Positions 17,622-25,047 of a stretch of DNA of 64,000 nucleotides are shown piece after piece. Each line of letters opens with the position of its first letter. Positions within the stretch are counted from its first letter, which is position 1. This DNA comes from Bacteroidota bacterium. Lineage in GTDB: Bacteria > Bacteroidota > Bacteroidia > Chitinophagales > Saprospiraceae. Location: the NCBI GenBank assembly GCA_029781865.1, contig JAKOVW010000008.1, positions 62,001 to 126,000 of the forward strand. Direction: 5' to 3'. The notes below the pieces were generated by a model. That model was not told the origin of the DNA. It saw only the letters and a program-made list of their open reading frames with translations, and did not search any database. Both the position numbers and the translations under genes were made by a program.

Positions 17622-18038
17622 ATGTATACACATCAAATTCAGATCAGGGTCCGGTATAGTGAAACCGATAAAATGGGATACGTCTATTATGGAAATTACA
17701 TGCAATACTATGAAGTCGGACGGGTTGAAGCGATCAGAAATCTGGGACTCCGGTATTTGGATTTTGAAGACCAGATGGGGATATTTATGCCTGTTGTTTC
17801 TATTAATGTGCGATATCTGAGACCAGCCTATTACGATGACTTGCTTATTCTGGAAACCAGCATACCACAATTACCTCAAAAGAATATCCGGTTTCATACG
17901 CAAATTTTTAATGAACGAAAAGAACTGCTTAATGCAGCTGAAGTACACTTGTGCTTTGTGGACGTAAAAACAAAAAAGCGCGTTGAAATGCCGGAATTGA
18001 TTATCGAAAAACTGAAACCATATTTTGACCAATCCTAA
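17622..18038 (+). CDS. Hotdog-fold acyl-CoA thioesterase (YbgC/FadM-like)
   Basis: The 138-residue single-domain protein has the 4-hydroxybenzoyl-CoA thioesterase signature 'RYSETDKMGYVYYGNYMQYYEVGR' split across residues 10-33. The key acidic residue is in 'ETDKMGYVYYGNY', which contacts the thioester. 'VSINVRYLRPAYYDD' then forms the central strand. Members hydrolyse acyl-CoA or acyl-ACP thioesters in the cytoplasm. The size fits YbgC. The gene for a YihY membrane protein begins inside its 3' end, so both are probably translated from one message together with the upstream arginine deiminase gene. The physiological acyl group is unknown. Confidence 0.87.
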   Translation: MYTHQIQIRVRYSETDKMGYVYYGNYMQYYEVGRVEAIRNLGLRYLDFEDQMGIFMPVVSINVRYLRPAYYDDLLILETSIPQLPQKNIRFHTQIFNERKELLNAAEVHLCFVDVKTKKRVEMPELIIEKLKPYFDQS

Positions 18039-19002
18039 AACAAGCCTGAAATATCGAATCGAGCGACTTCCAGTTGTCAAACAGATAGTCGATTGGTCCA
18101 ACACCCATTCTTTTCCTGGATTCAGGGGCGTAACCATCGGTCAGGTATTTTATTTTTTATTCCAGGAAGCAAAACGAAATGACCTGAATACACGGGCGAG
18201 TGCGATGACCTATCATTTTTTTATGGCCTTGTTTCCATCGCTCATTTTTTTATTTACCGTGACTGCTTATTTACCTAAAGGACTTGATTTTTATAAAACA
18301 CTGGAACAATCCATTATATCCATTCTACCTAAAGGAGCTGAAGAATATGTTATCACGGATATCATAAACAGTTTGCGGCCCAGAGCCAAAGGGAGTTTTC
18401 TGTCCATTGGTTTTATACTAGCTATTTGGTTTGGTGCGGAAGGAATCTTATCGATGATGAGAGGATTTGATAAGACCTATAAATCAAGCTTTAGAAAAAG
18501 AAAGTGGCTGGAGACTCAATTAACCGCCATCTTGCTCACCTTTGCTTTAGGCTTTCTTTTAATTTCCTCCGTATTGTCCATCATCTTCGGTGAAAAAATA
18601 CTTCGTTGGATTTTGGATTACATCCATATGAGCTCATTTCTCAAGATTTCCATTTCCACTTTAAAATACCTGATTACCGTACTATTATTCTATGGAGTCA
18701 TTTCATTAATGTACCGATACGGACCTGCCATTAAAAAGCCAATCAAAGGACTTTCGCCAGGTGCCGCATTGGCTACAATAGCAACGATCATCACGTCCAT
18801 TCTTTTTGGCTTGTTTGTAGAAAAAATGGGAAGCTATCACAAAGTCTATGGCGCAATAAGCGCATTGATCATTATGCTTATCTGGATTAGATTAAATACC
18901 TTAATTTTAATTCTGGGATTTGAACTCAATGCCGCCATTATTGTAAACAGAGATTTAATGAGTGAATCACAGATTCAAAAATCCCTGCTGGCTACCGAAT
19001 AA
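18025..19002 (+). CDS. YihY/BrkB family inner-membrane protein
   Basis: The 325-residue product starts at a TTG (18025) that overlaps the thioesterase gene by 14 bp. This start, or a later one within the first 30 residues, is likely. The family signature 'ASAMTYHFFMALFPSLIFL' is present near residue 60, followed by about six transmembrane helices and the conserved 'RYGPAIKKPIKGLSPGAALA' near 232. YihY proteins were once called ribonuclease BN because of a mapping error; they are integral membrane proteins with no confirmed activity. The C-terminal 'LILGFELNAAI' also matches the family. The tight overlap suggests translational coupling, but nothing links the two functions. Confidence 0.9.
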   Translation: MTNPKTSLKYRIERLPVVKQIVDWSNTHSFPGFRGVTIGQVFYFLFQEAKRNDLNTRASAMTYHFFMALFPSLIFLFTVTAYLPKGLDFYKTLEQSIISILPKGAEEYVITDIINSLRPRAKGSFLSIGFILAIWFGAEGILSMMRGFDKTYKSSFRKRKWLETQLTAILLTFALGFLLISSVLSIIFGEKILRWILDYIHMSSFLKISISTLKYLITVLLFYGVISLMYRYGPAIKKPIKGLSPGAALATIATIITSILFGLFVEKMGSYHKVYGAISALIIMLIWIRLNTLILILGFELNAAIIVNRDLMSESQIQKSLLATE

Positions 19003-19091
19003 CAGATCAAAACAATCTCCTAAAAAATATACGCGTCTTCTTCTGTGATAACAATTGATCCCGCAATAAATTCTGCCACTTCTTCAGTTAC

Positions 19092-19763
19092 TCATTTTTT
19101 CAACGCTTTTTCGAAAAAAGCAGTCATAATCCCTGCATCAGAATAACATTGAACGACTTCCTTTAAAAGCTTATCTGAAGTTACCCAGGATTTATCCAGT
19201 ATAGTTACATAGTAGAAGCTCTTATTAAACATCAGTTCCTGTTGCTGTCCCGCAGTTTTAAACTCTGCAGGTAACACCTTGTTTTTCTCTCCGAGAATTT
19301 TGCCAAACCGTTTCACAAATTTCTTATCGGCTATGGCCTTTTCAAACTCTTTTAAATGAGTAGCAATATACTCCCTGATTTTATACAATTGTTTTGGATC
19401 TGGTTCATATAAACCCGAATAAACATGAATCCCATCTTTTCTCAATTCGATATAAAGCCCAGGAGTAGAATGATCTTTTCGGCCTCCTCTTGAAATCAAA
19501 GCCGACAAAAATTCCTTATACGGTGTTTTGTCCTTACTAAACCGGATATCCTTGTAAATACGAAAAACGGCTTCTTTAGCTGATATGGTAATTCTTGGAT
19601 CCTTTTCTTTAATCTTTTCGATTAATTTATCAATGAACAAATGAAATGGTTGTTCCGCATAATGCTTAAATCGTTCTTTATTCAGGTTAAACCAATCCCT
19701 GTTGTTATTCTCCGTAAGTTCCTTTAAGAATGCAGTTGTTTCCTTTGTAAAAAAAGTTGCCAT
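19092..19763 (-). CDS. DUF2461 domain-containing protein
   Basis: The 223-residue cytoplasmic protein matches the DUF2461 (TIGR02453-type) family. It starts with 'FLKELTENNNRDWFNLNKER', continues with 'VFRIYKDIRFSKDKTPYKEF' and 'GLYIELRKDGIHVYSGLYEPD', and has near-standard length. The biochemical function of the family is unknown. It converges on the YihY gene with a 89-bp gap. Directly after its TGA stop the same frame stays open for 23 more codons and then meets a TAG (19020-19022); see the findings. The divergent neighbour is the paaY-like gene. Confidence 0.9.
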   Translation of the reverse strand: MATFFTKETTAFLKELTENNNRDWFNLNKERFKHYAEQPFHLFIDKLIEKIKEKDPRITISAKEAVFRIYKDIRFSKDKTPYKEFLSALISRGGRKDHSTPGLYIELRKDGIHVYSGLYEPDPKQLYKIREYIATHLKEFEKAIADKKFVKRFGKILGEKNKVLPAEFKTAGQQQELMFNKSFYYVTILDKSWVTSDKLLKEVVQCYSDAGIMTAFFEKALKK

Positions 19764-19770
19764 TTGATTT

Positions 19771-19803
19771 TTTGTTAAAATTAGAATTCAAACTCTACAT
19801 TTG
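19771..19803 (+). promoter_or_regulatory. Candidate Bacteroidota promoter (TTTG-N21-TACATTTG) for paaY-like gene
   Basis: A TTTG (19771-19774) is followed after 21 bases by TACATTTG (19796-19803), a full match to TAnnTTTG. The -7 box ends 16 bp before the ATG at 19820. This placement supports 19820 as the start over an in-frame ATG at 19757, which lies upstream of the promoter. Confidence 0.65.
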
Positions 19804-19819
19804 CAAATATGCTACATTC

Positions 19820-20416
19820 ATGATTTATTCATACAAGGAATTTATTCCCGTCGTCCATCCTACAGCTTATGTGCACCCTCTTGCGGCTGTTACAGGCTGC
19901 GTAACTATAGGCCGGGACGTTTATATCGGTCCTTTTGCGGCCATCCGCGGTGATTTCGGCGAGATCATTATCGAAGATGGATGTAATATTCAGGAGAGCT
20001 GTACCATTCATATGTTTCCCGGCATTCAGGTTCGCCTGAAGGAAAATGCACATATCGGACATGGTGCGATCATTCATGGCAGTATCATTGGAATCAATTG
20101 TCTGATCGGAATGAATTCGGTAATCATGGATGAAGCGGAGATCGGGGACAACTGTATCCTAGGTGCCTTGAGTTTTATTAAAGAAGGTACTAAAATCCCC
20201 CCCAGAAGTCTGGTGGTTGGAAACCCGGCAAGAATTATCAAAGAACTCAGTGACGAAATGATTGACTGGAAACGCAAGGGAACAGAACTTTATCAACTAT
20301 TGGCACGCGAGGCCCATACTGCCATTCAGGAATGCATGCCATTAAGAGAAAAACCGGAGAACTATCCGAGTCCAATAGGCAATTACCAATCCTGGAAAAA
20401 ACAAATGAAATCATAA
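19820..20416 (+). CDS. paaY: PaaY-like hexapeptide-repeat protein (gamma-carbonic-anhydrase fold)
   Basis: From the ATG at 19820 the protein has 198 residues. It opens with 'FIPVVHPTAYVHPLAAVTG', very like PaaY of phenylacetate degradation, and continues with left-handed beta-helix hexapeptides ('IGRDVYIGPFAAIRGD', 'NAHIGHGAIIHGSIIG'). The three histidines in the gamma-carbonic-anhydrase pattern should bind a metal: one in 'TIHMF', two in 'AHIGHGAIIHG'. Helical C-terminal 'ELSDEMIDWKRKGTELYQ' also fits PaaY. In E. coli-type pathways PaaY is a thioesterase that removes stalled CoA intermediates. The gene is 25 bp upstream of an enoyl-CoA hydratase/isomerase, as expected, but no paaABCDE or ring-cleavage genes are in the window. 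Confidence 0.85.
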   Translation: MIYSYKEFIPVVHPTAYVHPLAAVTGCVTIGRDVYIGPFAAIRGDFGEIIIEDGCNIQESCTIHMFPGIQVRLKENAHIGHGAIIHGSIIGINCLIGMNSVIMDEAEIGDNCILGALSFIKEGTKIPPRSLVVGNPARIIKELSDEMIDWKRKGTELYQLLAREAHTAIQECMPLREKPENYPSPIGNYQSWKKQMKS

Positions 20417-20441
20417 AATCATCACCAACATCGAATCAAAC

Positions 20442-21212
20442 ATGGAAGCACATGTATCCTGTACCGTTGAAAATGGATTAGCCACAATTCGCTTTTACCA
20501 CCCTGCACACAACTCCCTTCCGGGATCATTATTAAAACAATTAGCGCAAACTATACATGATGCAGGTATCAACAACGAGGTTCAAATGATCCTCTTAAGA
20601 TCCGAAGGTGACAAAACATTTTGCGCGGGTGCAAGTTTTGACGAGCTCAGTTCAATACAAGATTTTGAAACCGGAAAAACGTTTTTTCTTGGATTTGCAA
20701 ATGTAATTCTTGCCATGAAAAATTGCCCGAAAATTATAATTGGAAGGATTCATGGAAAAGCTATTGGCGGAGGTGTAGGATTAGCAGCCGCAATGGACTA
20801 TCCATTGGCAACTAAATTTGCAAGTATACGCTTGAGCGAGTTGGCGGTTGGAATCGGGCCCTTTGTAATAGGACCAGCAGTTGAACGAAAGATGGGTACC
20901 GCTGCATTTCAAATGATGTCTTTGAATCCGGATGAATGGCAAACTGCAGAATGGGCCAAACAACATGGATTGTTTTATGAAGCATTTGAAAACACAGAGC
21001 AACTGGATCAATACATCAGTCATTTTACACAAAAATTATTGCAATTCAATCCTGAAGCCTTGCAGAATTTGAAAAAAGTATTTTGGGAAAACACCGGTCA
21101 TTGGAAGCAATTACTGAATGAACGGGCTGCTATAAGCGGAAAATTGGTATTATCTGAATTTTCCAAAAAGGCTATCGCTAAATTCAAACTGGGAAGTCGC
21201 GACAAATCTTAA
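20442..21212 (+). CDS. Enoyl-CoA hydratase/isomerase family protein (possibly PaaG-like)
   Basis: The 256-residue crotonase-fold enzyme has the oxyanion-hole segments 'TFCAGASFDEL' (residues about 59-70) and 'GRIHGKAIGGGVGLAAAMDY' (about 104-123). The active-site segment is 'LSELAVGIGP', where the acidic residue is Glu. Crotonases hydrate, isomerise or open acyl-CoA substrates in the cytoplasm. Adjacency to the paaY-like gene (25 bp, same strand) suggests a role in phenylacetyl-CoA or similar aromatic acyl-CoA breakdown, for example as the ring-opening or isomerising PaaG/PaaB. The sequence alone does not fix the reaction. A fatty-acid beta-oxidation role is the alternative. Confidence 0.85.
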   Translation: MEAHVSCTVENGLATIRFYHPAHNSLPGSLLKQLAQTIHDAGINNEVQMILLRSEGDKTFCAGASFDELSSIQDFETGKTFFLGFANVILAMKNCPKIIIGRIHGKAIGGGVGLAAAMDYPLATKFASIRLSELAVGIGPFVIGPAVERKMGTAAFQMMSLNPDEWQTAEWAKQHGLFYEAFENTEQLDQYISHFTQKLLQFNPEALQNLKKVFWENTGHWKQLLNERAAISGKLVLSEFSKKAIAKFKLGSRDKS

Positions 21213-21275
21213 TAATCAACTCTAAATGAAATCTTCCGGTTAAAACGAATTTCAATACGTCACGGATAATCCATT

Positions 21276-22634
21276 TTACAATTTATAGAACAAGCTTACC
21301 TGCCCTGCTAATTCCTGCTTTGCAATTTGGGGCTGGTTGTTATTGTTTTTCTGGAACAAGAAACTTAGCTGGAAATTAAGGTTTCGGAATTCCCTTTGAA
21401 TACCTGCTCCTACTGCAAAATGATTTATTAAAGTGGCGCTATTGGATGCCTGGTCAAAATCAGTTTCATTCATTGTAACCGTCGTATCATAAGGAAGGTA
21501 ATTAAAATCCAAACTGGTCCTACTATACAAGGTCAATTGCATACTTGCATTGGCAAATAACGAATACTTAAAATCAAGCGGATAGTAATATTTGAAACTC
21601 AAAGGCAAAAGAATGTCAAGACTTCTGATTTTGATATTGGAAAAACTTACAGAACGGCTATGTCTTGGACGGATCAGATCGGTAAATGATGCTTCATTGG
21701 TAGCTGTAAATTCATTTTGATCCTTGTAATCCTGAGTAAAATATTTCTGACTGATAATACCGGTTCCAAAAGCAATATTATTTTTTGTTTTTACCTCGCA
21801 GATAACTCCTGCATTAAAATGTGACGCTGTTACCAGCCCGCTTGTTCCAATGCTCCATTTATGAGGTTTCAAACCAGCAGAAGGTTTTAATTTAGTAACC
21901 AAAGCAGTAGAATTGGAATGAACGCCCTGGGCTGAATTAACTGCCAAAGGTTTTACTAACTCAGTGGAAGCTGTTATCAATGATCCTTCCTCAGCATTTA
22001 AAAGACCTGCACTATGGTCATTCTGTTCATTCAATTGATGATCTCCAACACCGGGCTTATTAACTATTGCATTCTTGAAATCCTTTACTTCATTTGTGGA
22101 AGATTCTTCACTTAATTTAGTTTCAAAAGAAATCGTTGAACTGAATTTCGAATTTTCCTGATGCCTGTTTTTTAAGGTGATTCCTGGATGAGTAAAATCA
22201 GCGTGATTCTGATTTCGCGAATTGTTTTTTACCTGATTGTTTGTAATGGCAACGGAATAGTCCGTAGTATGATTGTTATCTGATATACGTGTTATATTGT
22301 TATTTGATTCGGAAGTTGTAATTGCCGGTAATTCTTTACATTTAAGATCCTCTGTTTTGATTCCATTTAACTCTGCTAGTATTGCAGATTTTTGAATATG
22401 GTGTTTCTGTTCATCTTTTGACTGGTTACCCATATTCCATTTATAGGACATCCATGTTCCAAATAACAGAAACAGAAGTAAGAGCAAAAGCAAAGAATTC
22501 TTTTTGTTAAAGAATCCGGATGATTTATGTGCATCCATTTTACCATAAAGCCGGATCCAATCCGATTCATTAAAAACCGGATTTAAGTCTTCCAGTTTTT
22601 GCTGCATTTGCTTGTCAAAATCCTCGATTTTCAT
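21276..22634 (-). CDS. Single-pass membrane protein with C-terminal barrel-like domain, candidate anti-sigma factor
   Basis: This 452-residue protein repeats the plan of the product at 2842-4419. It has a polar N-terminus with 'FNESDWIRLYGKM' (residues 21-33), one strongly hydrophobic leucine-rich helix at 47-65, a Ser/Asn/Thr-rich linker of about 190 residues, and a beta-rich region from about 259 to the end ('GQVSLFYKL'). The N-terminal W-x-[RQ]-L-x-x-K-[ML] motif is shared with the other locus. Its ATG overlaps the sigma-factor stop codon (ATGA at 22631-22634), which indicates translational coupling. The anti-sigma role is inferred from this coupling and topology. Whether the C-terminus really enters the outer membrane is uncertain. 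Confidence 0.63.
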   Translation of the reverse strand: MKIEDFDKQMQQKLEDLNPVFNESDWIRLYGKMDAHKSSGFFNKKNSLLLLLLLFLLFGTWMSYKWNMGNQSKDEQKHHIQKSAILAELNGIKTEDLKCKELPAITTSESNNNITRISDNNHTTDYSVAITNNQVKNNSRNQNHADFTHPGITLKNRHQENSKFSSTISFETKLSEESSTNEVKDFKNAIVNKPGVGDHQLNEQNDHSAGLLNAEEGSLITASTELVKPLAVNSAQGVHSNSTALVTKLKPSAGLKPHKWSIGTSGLVTASHFNAGVICEVKTKNNIAFGTGIISQKYFTQDYKDQNEFTATNEASFTDLIRPRHSRSVSFSNIKIRSLDILLPLSFKYYYPLDFKYSLFANASMQLTLYSRTSLDFNYLPYDTTVTMNETDFDQASNSATLINHFAVGAGIQREFRNLNFQLSFLFQKNNNNQPQIAKQELAGQVSLFYKL

Positions 22635-23236
22635 ATATTAGATGGTAAAGTAAGATTTAAAAATGCGACACCGGATTCACCGGCATATTCTTTTAATAAC
22701 ATTTCCTGTAATTTGAGTCTTGCTTTGGCAAGATTTGATTTTGATGTCCCTTCAGTAATATTTAACATGGCCCCTATTTCTCTATGACTATACCCATCGA
22801 CTACAAACATCATGAACACACTCCGGTATGCAGGGCTTAATTTCTGAACTACTTTCAAAATTTCCTCAGAAGACATTCTGCTTATCGTATGATCATCCAT
22901 GCTCAAATGGGAATAGTCTTCAATCGGATTTGATTTTACCATTCTCATGGACTGCCTGTAAAAATCTATGGCAGTATTCACCACAATCGTACGCAACCAA
23001 TATTTGAATGGTCTTTCATAATCATATTTATCAATGCCCTTAAATACTTTAATAAAAGAATCATCCATGATCTCTTCGCAGTCTTCTATACGCGATGCAT
23101 ATCGCAGGCAAATGCTCTTGACATAGGAATAGAAATGCTCATATAGCCTTCTTTGACCCAACGGATGTTGAAGCTTGCAGGCCTTTATGATTTCAGTCAG
23201 TTCCGGTGGGTTGATATGTATTTCTTCATTTGCCAA
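22631..23236 (-). CDS. ECF RNA polymerase sigma factor (second locus)
   Basis: The 201-residue protein has sigma region 2 ('LGQRRLYEHFYSYVKSICLRY', 'EEIMDDSFIKVFKGID', 'YWLRTIVVNTAIDFYR', residues about 25-95) and region 4 ('VDGYSHREIGAMLNI', 'GTSKSNLAKARLKLQEML', about 140-180). As in the first locus, the best start is a TTG (23236); no in-frame ATG precedes region 2. It overlaps the downstream membrane-barrel gene by 4 bp. A PepSY-like lipoprotein gene is divergent across a 217-bp intergenic region, so it could be a target of this factor. About 20 residues extend beyond region 4, ending in 'LPSNI', with no known role. Confidence 0.92.
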   Translation of the reverse strand: MANEEIHINPPELTEIIKACKLQHPLGQRRLYEHFYSYVKSICLRYASRIEDCEEIMDDSFIKVFKGIDKYDYERPFKYWLRTIVVNTAIDFYRQSMRMVKSNPIEDYSHLSMDDHTISRMSSEEILKVVQKLSPAYRSVFMMFVVDGYSHREIGAMLNITEGTSKSNLAKARLKLQEMLLKEYAGESGVAFLNLTLPSNI

Positions 23237-23453
23237 ATCGGTCCGCGTTCTGTACTACTGGTTATAAACTACGAAAATAAGGAATCCGGGGTTGCCTGGG
23301 AGGCCAAAATGACCGAAAAATAAAAATTATGTTAAAATTAAACTTTTGACTGACCTCTGCATCCAATTCTTCGTAAAAGTTACAAAATACAAAATGAGAG
23401 AAATTTTACATTATTGAAATTTCATTTTTTAACAATTTAAACAGTTCATTTTT

Positions 23454-24068
23454 ATGAAAAAGATTATGGGTTTTATGGCGGTTTACGCCATAGTGATGGT
23501 GTCATGCCAAAAAGAAACAGCGGATCAAAATGTAGATCTTACGAATGCAGCATCAACTGAATTGAGCTCGACTTCAGGTGTCAGTTCTACTGATGCAAGT
23601 AATTCTCTGGAATTAAGAGGTAAACACAAACAAGGAAGGGACAGTTCCTGCATAAGAATTCCGGTAGATCAATTAGCGCAAGCTATTAAAGATTATGTTG
23701 CAACCAACTATTCCGGATCAACTATTGAATTTGCTTTCACCGATAAATCAGGAAATTTCTTCACTGCAATTAAACTTGCAGACGGAACTTTCAAGTTGCT
23801 TCAATTTGATTCGGCCGGAACATTTTTAAAAGAACTGGACAGAAAAGTACCAGGTCCAAAAAATCCCCGCAAGCACCTGAACAGAGTGGATGTGAACACC
23901 TTACCTACTGCAATTATTACTTATGTAGACACTAACTATACCGGAGCTAATATACTTAGAGCAGGTACCACTCCCGGAGGTGAATATATTGTTGTGATTG
24001 ATGTCAACGGAACCCACAAAGCGTTGCTTTTTGATGCCAATGGCAATTTTATAAAAGAGTTGAAATAA
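23454..24068 (+). CDS. Lipoprotein with two PepSY-like repeats
   Basis: The 204-residue protein has a short signal peptide with lipobox Cys18 ('IVMVSCQKE'). A Ser/Thr/Asn-rich spacer (residues 20-60) precedes two tandem domains of about 60 residues that align to each other. The first runs from 'VDQLAQAIKDYVATNYSGST' to 'FDSAGTFLKEL', the second from 'VNTLPTAIITYVDTNYTGAN' to 'FDANGNFIKEL'. The pattern of a helix, 'Y..TNY.G..I', and paired strands ending 'FD..G.F.KEL' resembles the PepSY-like beta-lactamase-inhibitor fold of periplasmic proteins. Such domains are thought to bind or inhibit proteases. It is divergent from the ECF sigma gene, and a strong terminator follows. Confidence 0.75.
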   Translation: MKKIMGFMAVYAIVMVSCQKETADQNVDLTNAASTELSSTSGVSSTDASNSLELRGKHKQGRDSSCIRIPVDQLAQAIKDYVATNYSGSTIEFAFTDKSGNFFTAIKLADGTFKLLQFDSAGTFLKELDRKVPGPKNPRKHLNRVDVNTLPTAIITYVDTNYTGANILRAGTTPGGEYIVVIDVNGTHKALLFDANGNFIKELK

Positions 24069-24246
24069 TTCTGTTCACTGTTTAGAATTTAAACTATATG
24101 ATTTTCGAAATTCATTTCATTCTTGCATTGATGAATTGCATAACATGCATTATTAAGCTATATCGGCATAGACTAATTTCGATAATAAAAATTCTCTAGT
24201 TTAAATGTCTGTAATAAAAATAAATACCTACGTTTAGAGATTCGAC

Positions 24247-24285
24247 AAATACCTTCCGGATAATTCGGAAGGTATTTTGTTTTTA
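24247..24285 (+). terminator. Rho-independent terminator
   Basis: A perfect 12-bp stem (24247-24258 with 24266-24277, AAATACCTTCCG and its complement) with a 7-base loop is followed by TTTTGTTTTT. It lies 180 bp after the PepSY-like lipoprotein gene and just before the -7 box of the next gene, so it separates the two transcription units. Confidence 0.85.
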
Positions 24286-24323
24286 GCTCTGTTATGTGTC
24301 CTTTTTTCCTCTAAGGATTTTAT

Positions 24324-24331
24324 TATCTTTG
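24324..24331 (+). promoter_or_regulatory. Candidate -7 element (TATCTTTG)
   Basis: TATCTTTG matches TAnnTTTG and ends 20 bp before the ATG at 24352. It lies inside the longer in-frame extension that begins at 24277, so it favours 24352 as the true start. I did not find a convincing -33 TTTG at the right distance. Confidence 0.5.
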
Positions 24332-24351
24332 CCGGCTATAATTTAAATTAT

Positions 24352-25005
24352 ATGACTGCTAAGTGGGCTCTAAACAGTATTTTCCTGATCACCTTATTCT
24401 TTTTAGGTAGTTGCGCCAGTGAATATATTAACGATGGCAGACAGGTCTGTTTTGACCAGGAGGTATTCCCTTTGATCATATCAAATTGCACACAGAGTGG
24501 CTGTCACAATTCCACAGATAATGTTGCCCGACTGGATTATACCAGCCCGGAAGGCATTTTAAAAAGCGTCCGCCCAGGCAGTTACAGTAACAGTAAACTT
24601 TACGATGCTATAACTGCGCCTTTCAGCCCAATGCCGCCCAAACCATTTTCCCGGCTGACTAAAGACCAAATTACAACGATCTCCCTTTGGATCGAGCAGG
24701 GAGCTCATACAAAGGATACCTGTATGGCGGAAGTTTGCGATACTTCATTCGTTTCTTATAATTCCTCCTTAACCGTTATTTTTCAGGGAGCCTGCACCGG
24801 ATGTCACAGTGGAAGTAATCCACAGGGCGGTATTGACCTCAACAGTTATGCCGGAGTAAAATCAACTGTGACAAGTGGCCGCATTCTGGGAAGTATCAAT
24901 CATGAATCAGGTTATGTTCCAATGCCTCAAAACGGCATAAAATTATCCGCCTGTAAAATTGCTAAAATTGAAAAATGGGTGAGCCAGGGAGCCTTGAACA
25001 ATTAA
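24352..25005 (+). CDS. Cytochrome-c-like lipoprotein with two heme-binding motifs
   Basis: From the ATG at 24352 the protein has 217 residues. It has a lipobox with Cys21 ('FFLGSCASE') and two candidate heme c attachment sites: C46-x4-C51-H52 ('NCTQSGCHN') and C148-x2-C151-H152 ('ACTGCHSG'). Each is followed by a 'PM(P)' segment that may supply the distal ligand ('SPMPPKPF', 'VPMPQNG') and by a 'W...GA' helix end ('LWIEQGAH', 'KWVSQGAL'). The two halves therefore look like tandem cytochrome-c-like domains facing the periplasm or the cell surface. Two extra cysteines ('CMAEVC') lie in the linker. The next two genes (DUF5777 barrel, choice-of-anchor V protein) commonly accompany such proteins in Bacteroidota. 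Confidence 0.8.
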   Translation: MTAKWALNSIFLITLFFLGSCASEYINDGRQVCFDQEVFPLIISNCTQSGCHNSTDNVARLDYTSPEGILKSVRPGSYSNSKLYDAITAPFSPMPPKPFSRLTKDQITTISLWIEQGAHTKDTCMAEVCDTSFVSYNSSLTVIFQGACTGCHSGSNPQGGIDLNSYAGVKSTVTSGRILGSINHESGYVPMPQNGIKLSACKIAKIEKWVSQGALNN

Positions 25006-25047
25006 TTTCAAAAGCCAAGCTTTAACTAAAATTAATTCATATAGATA

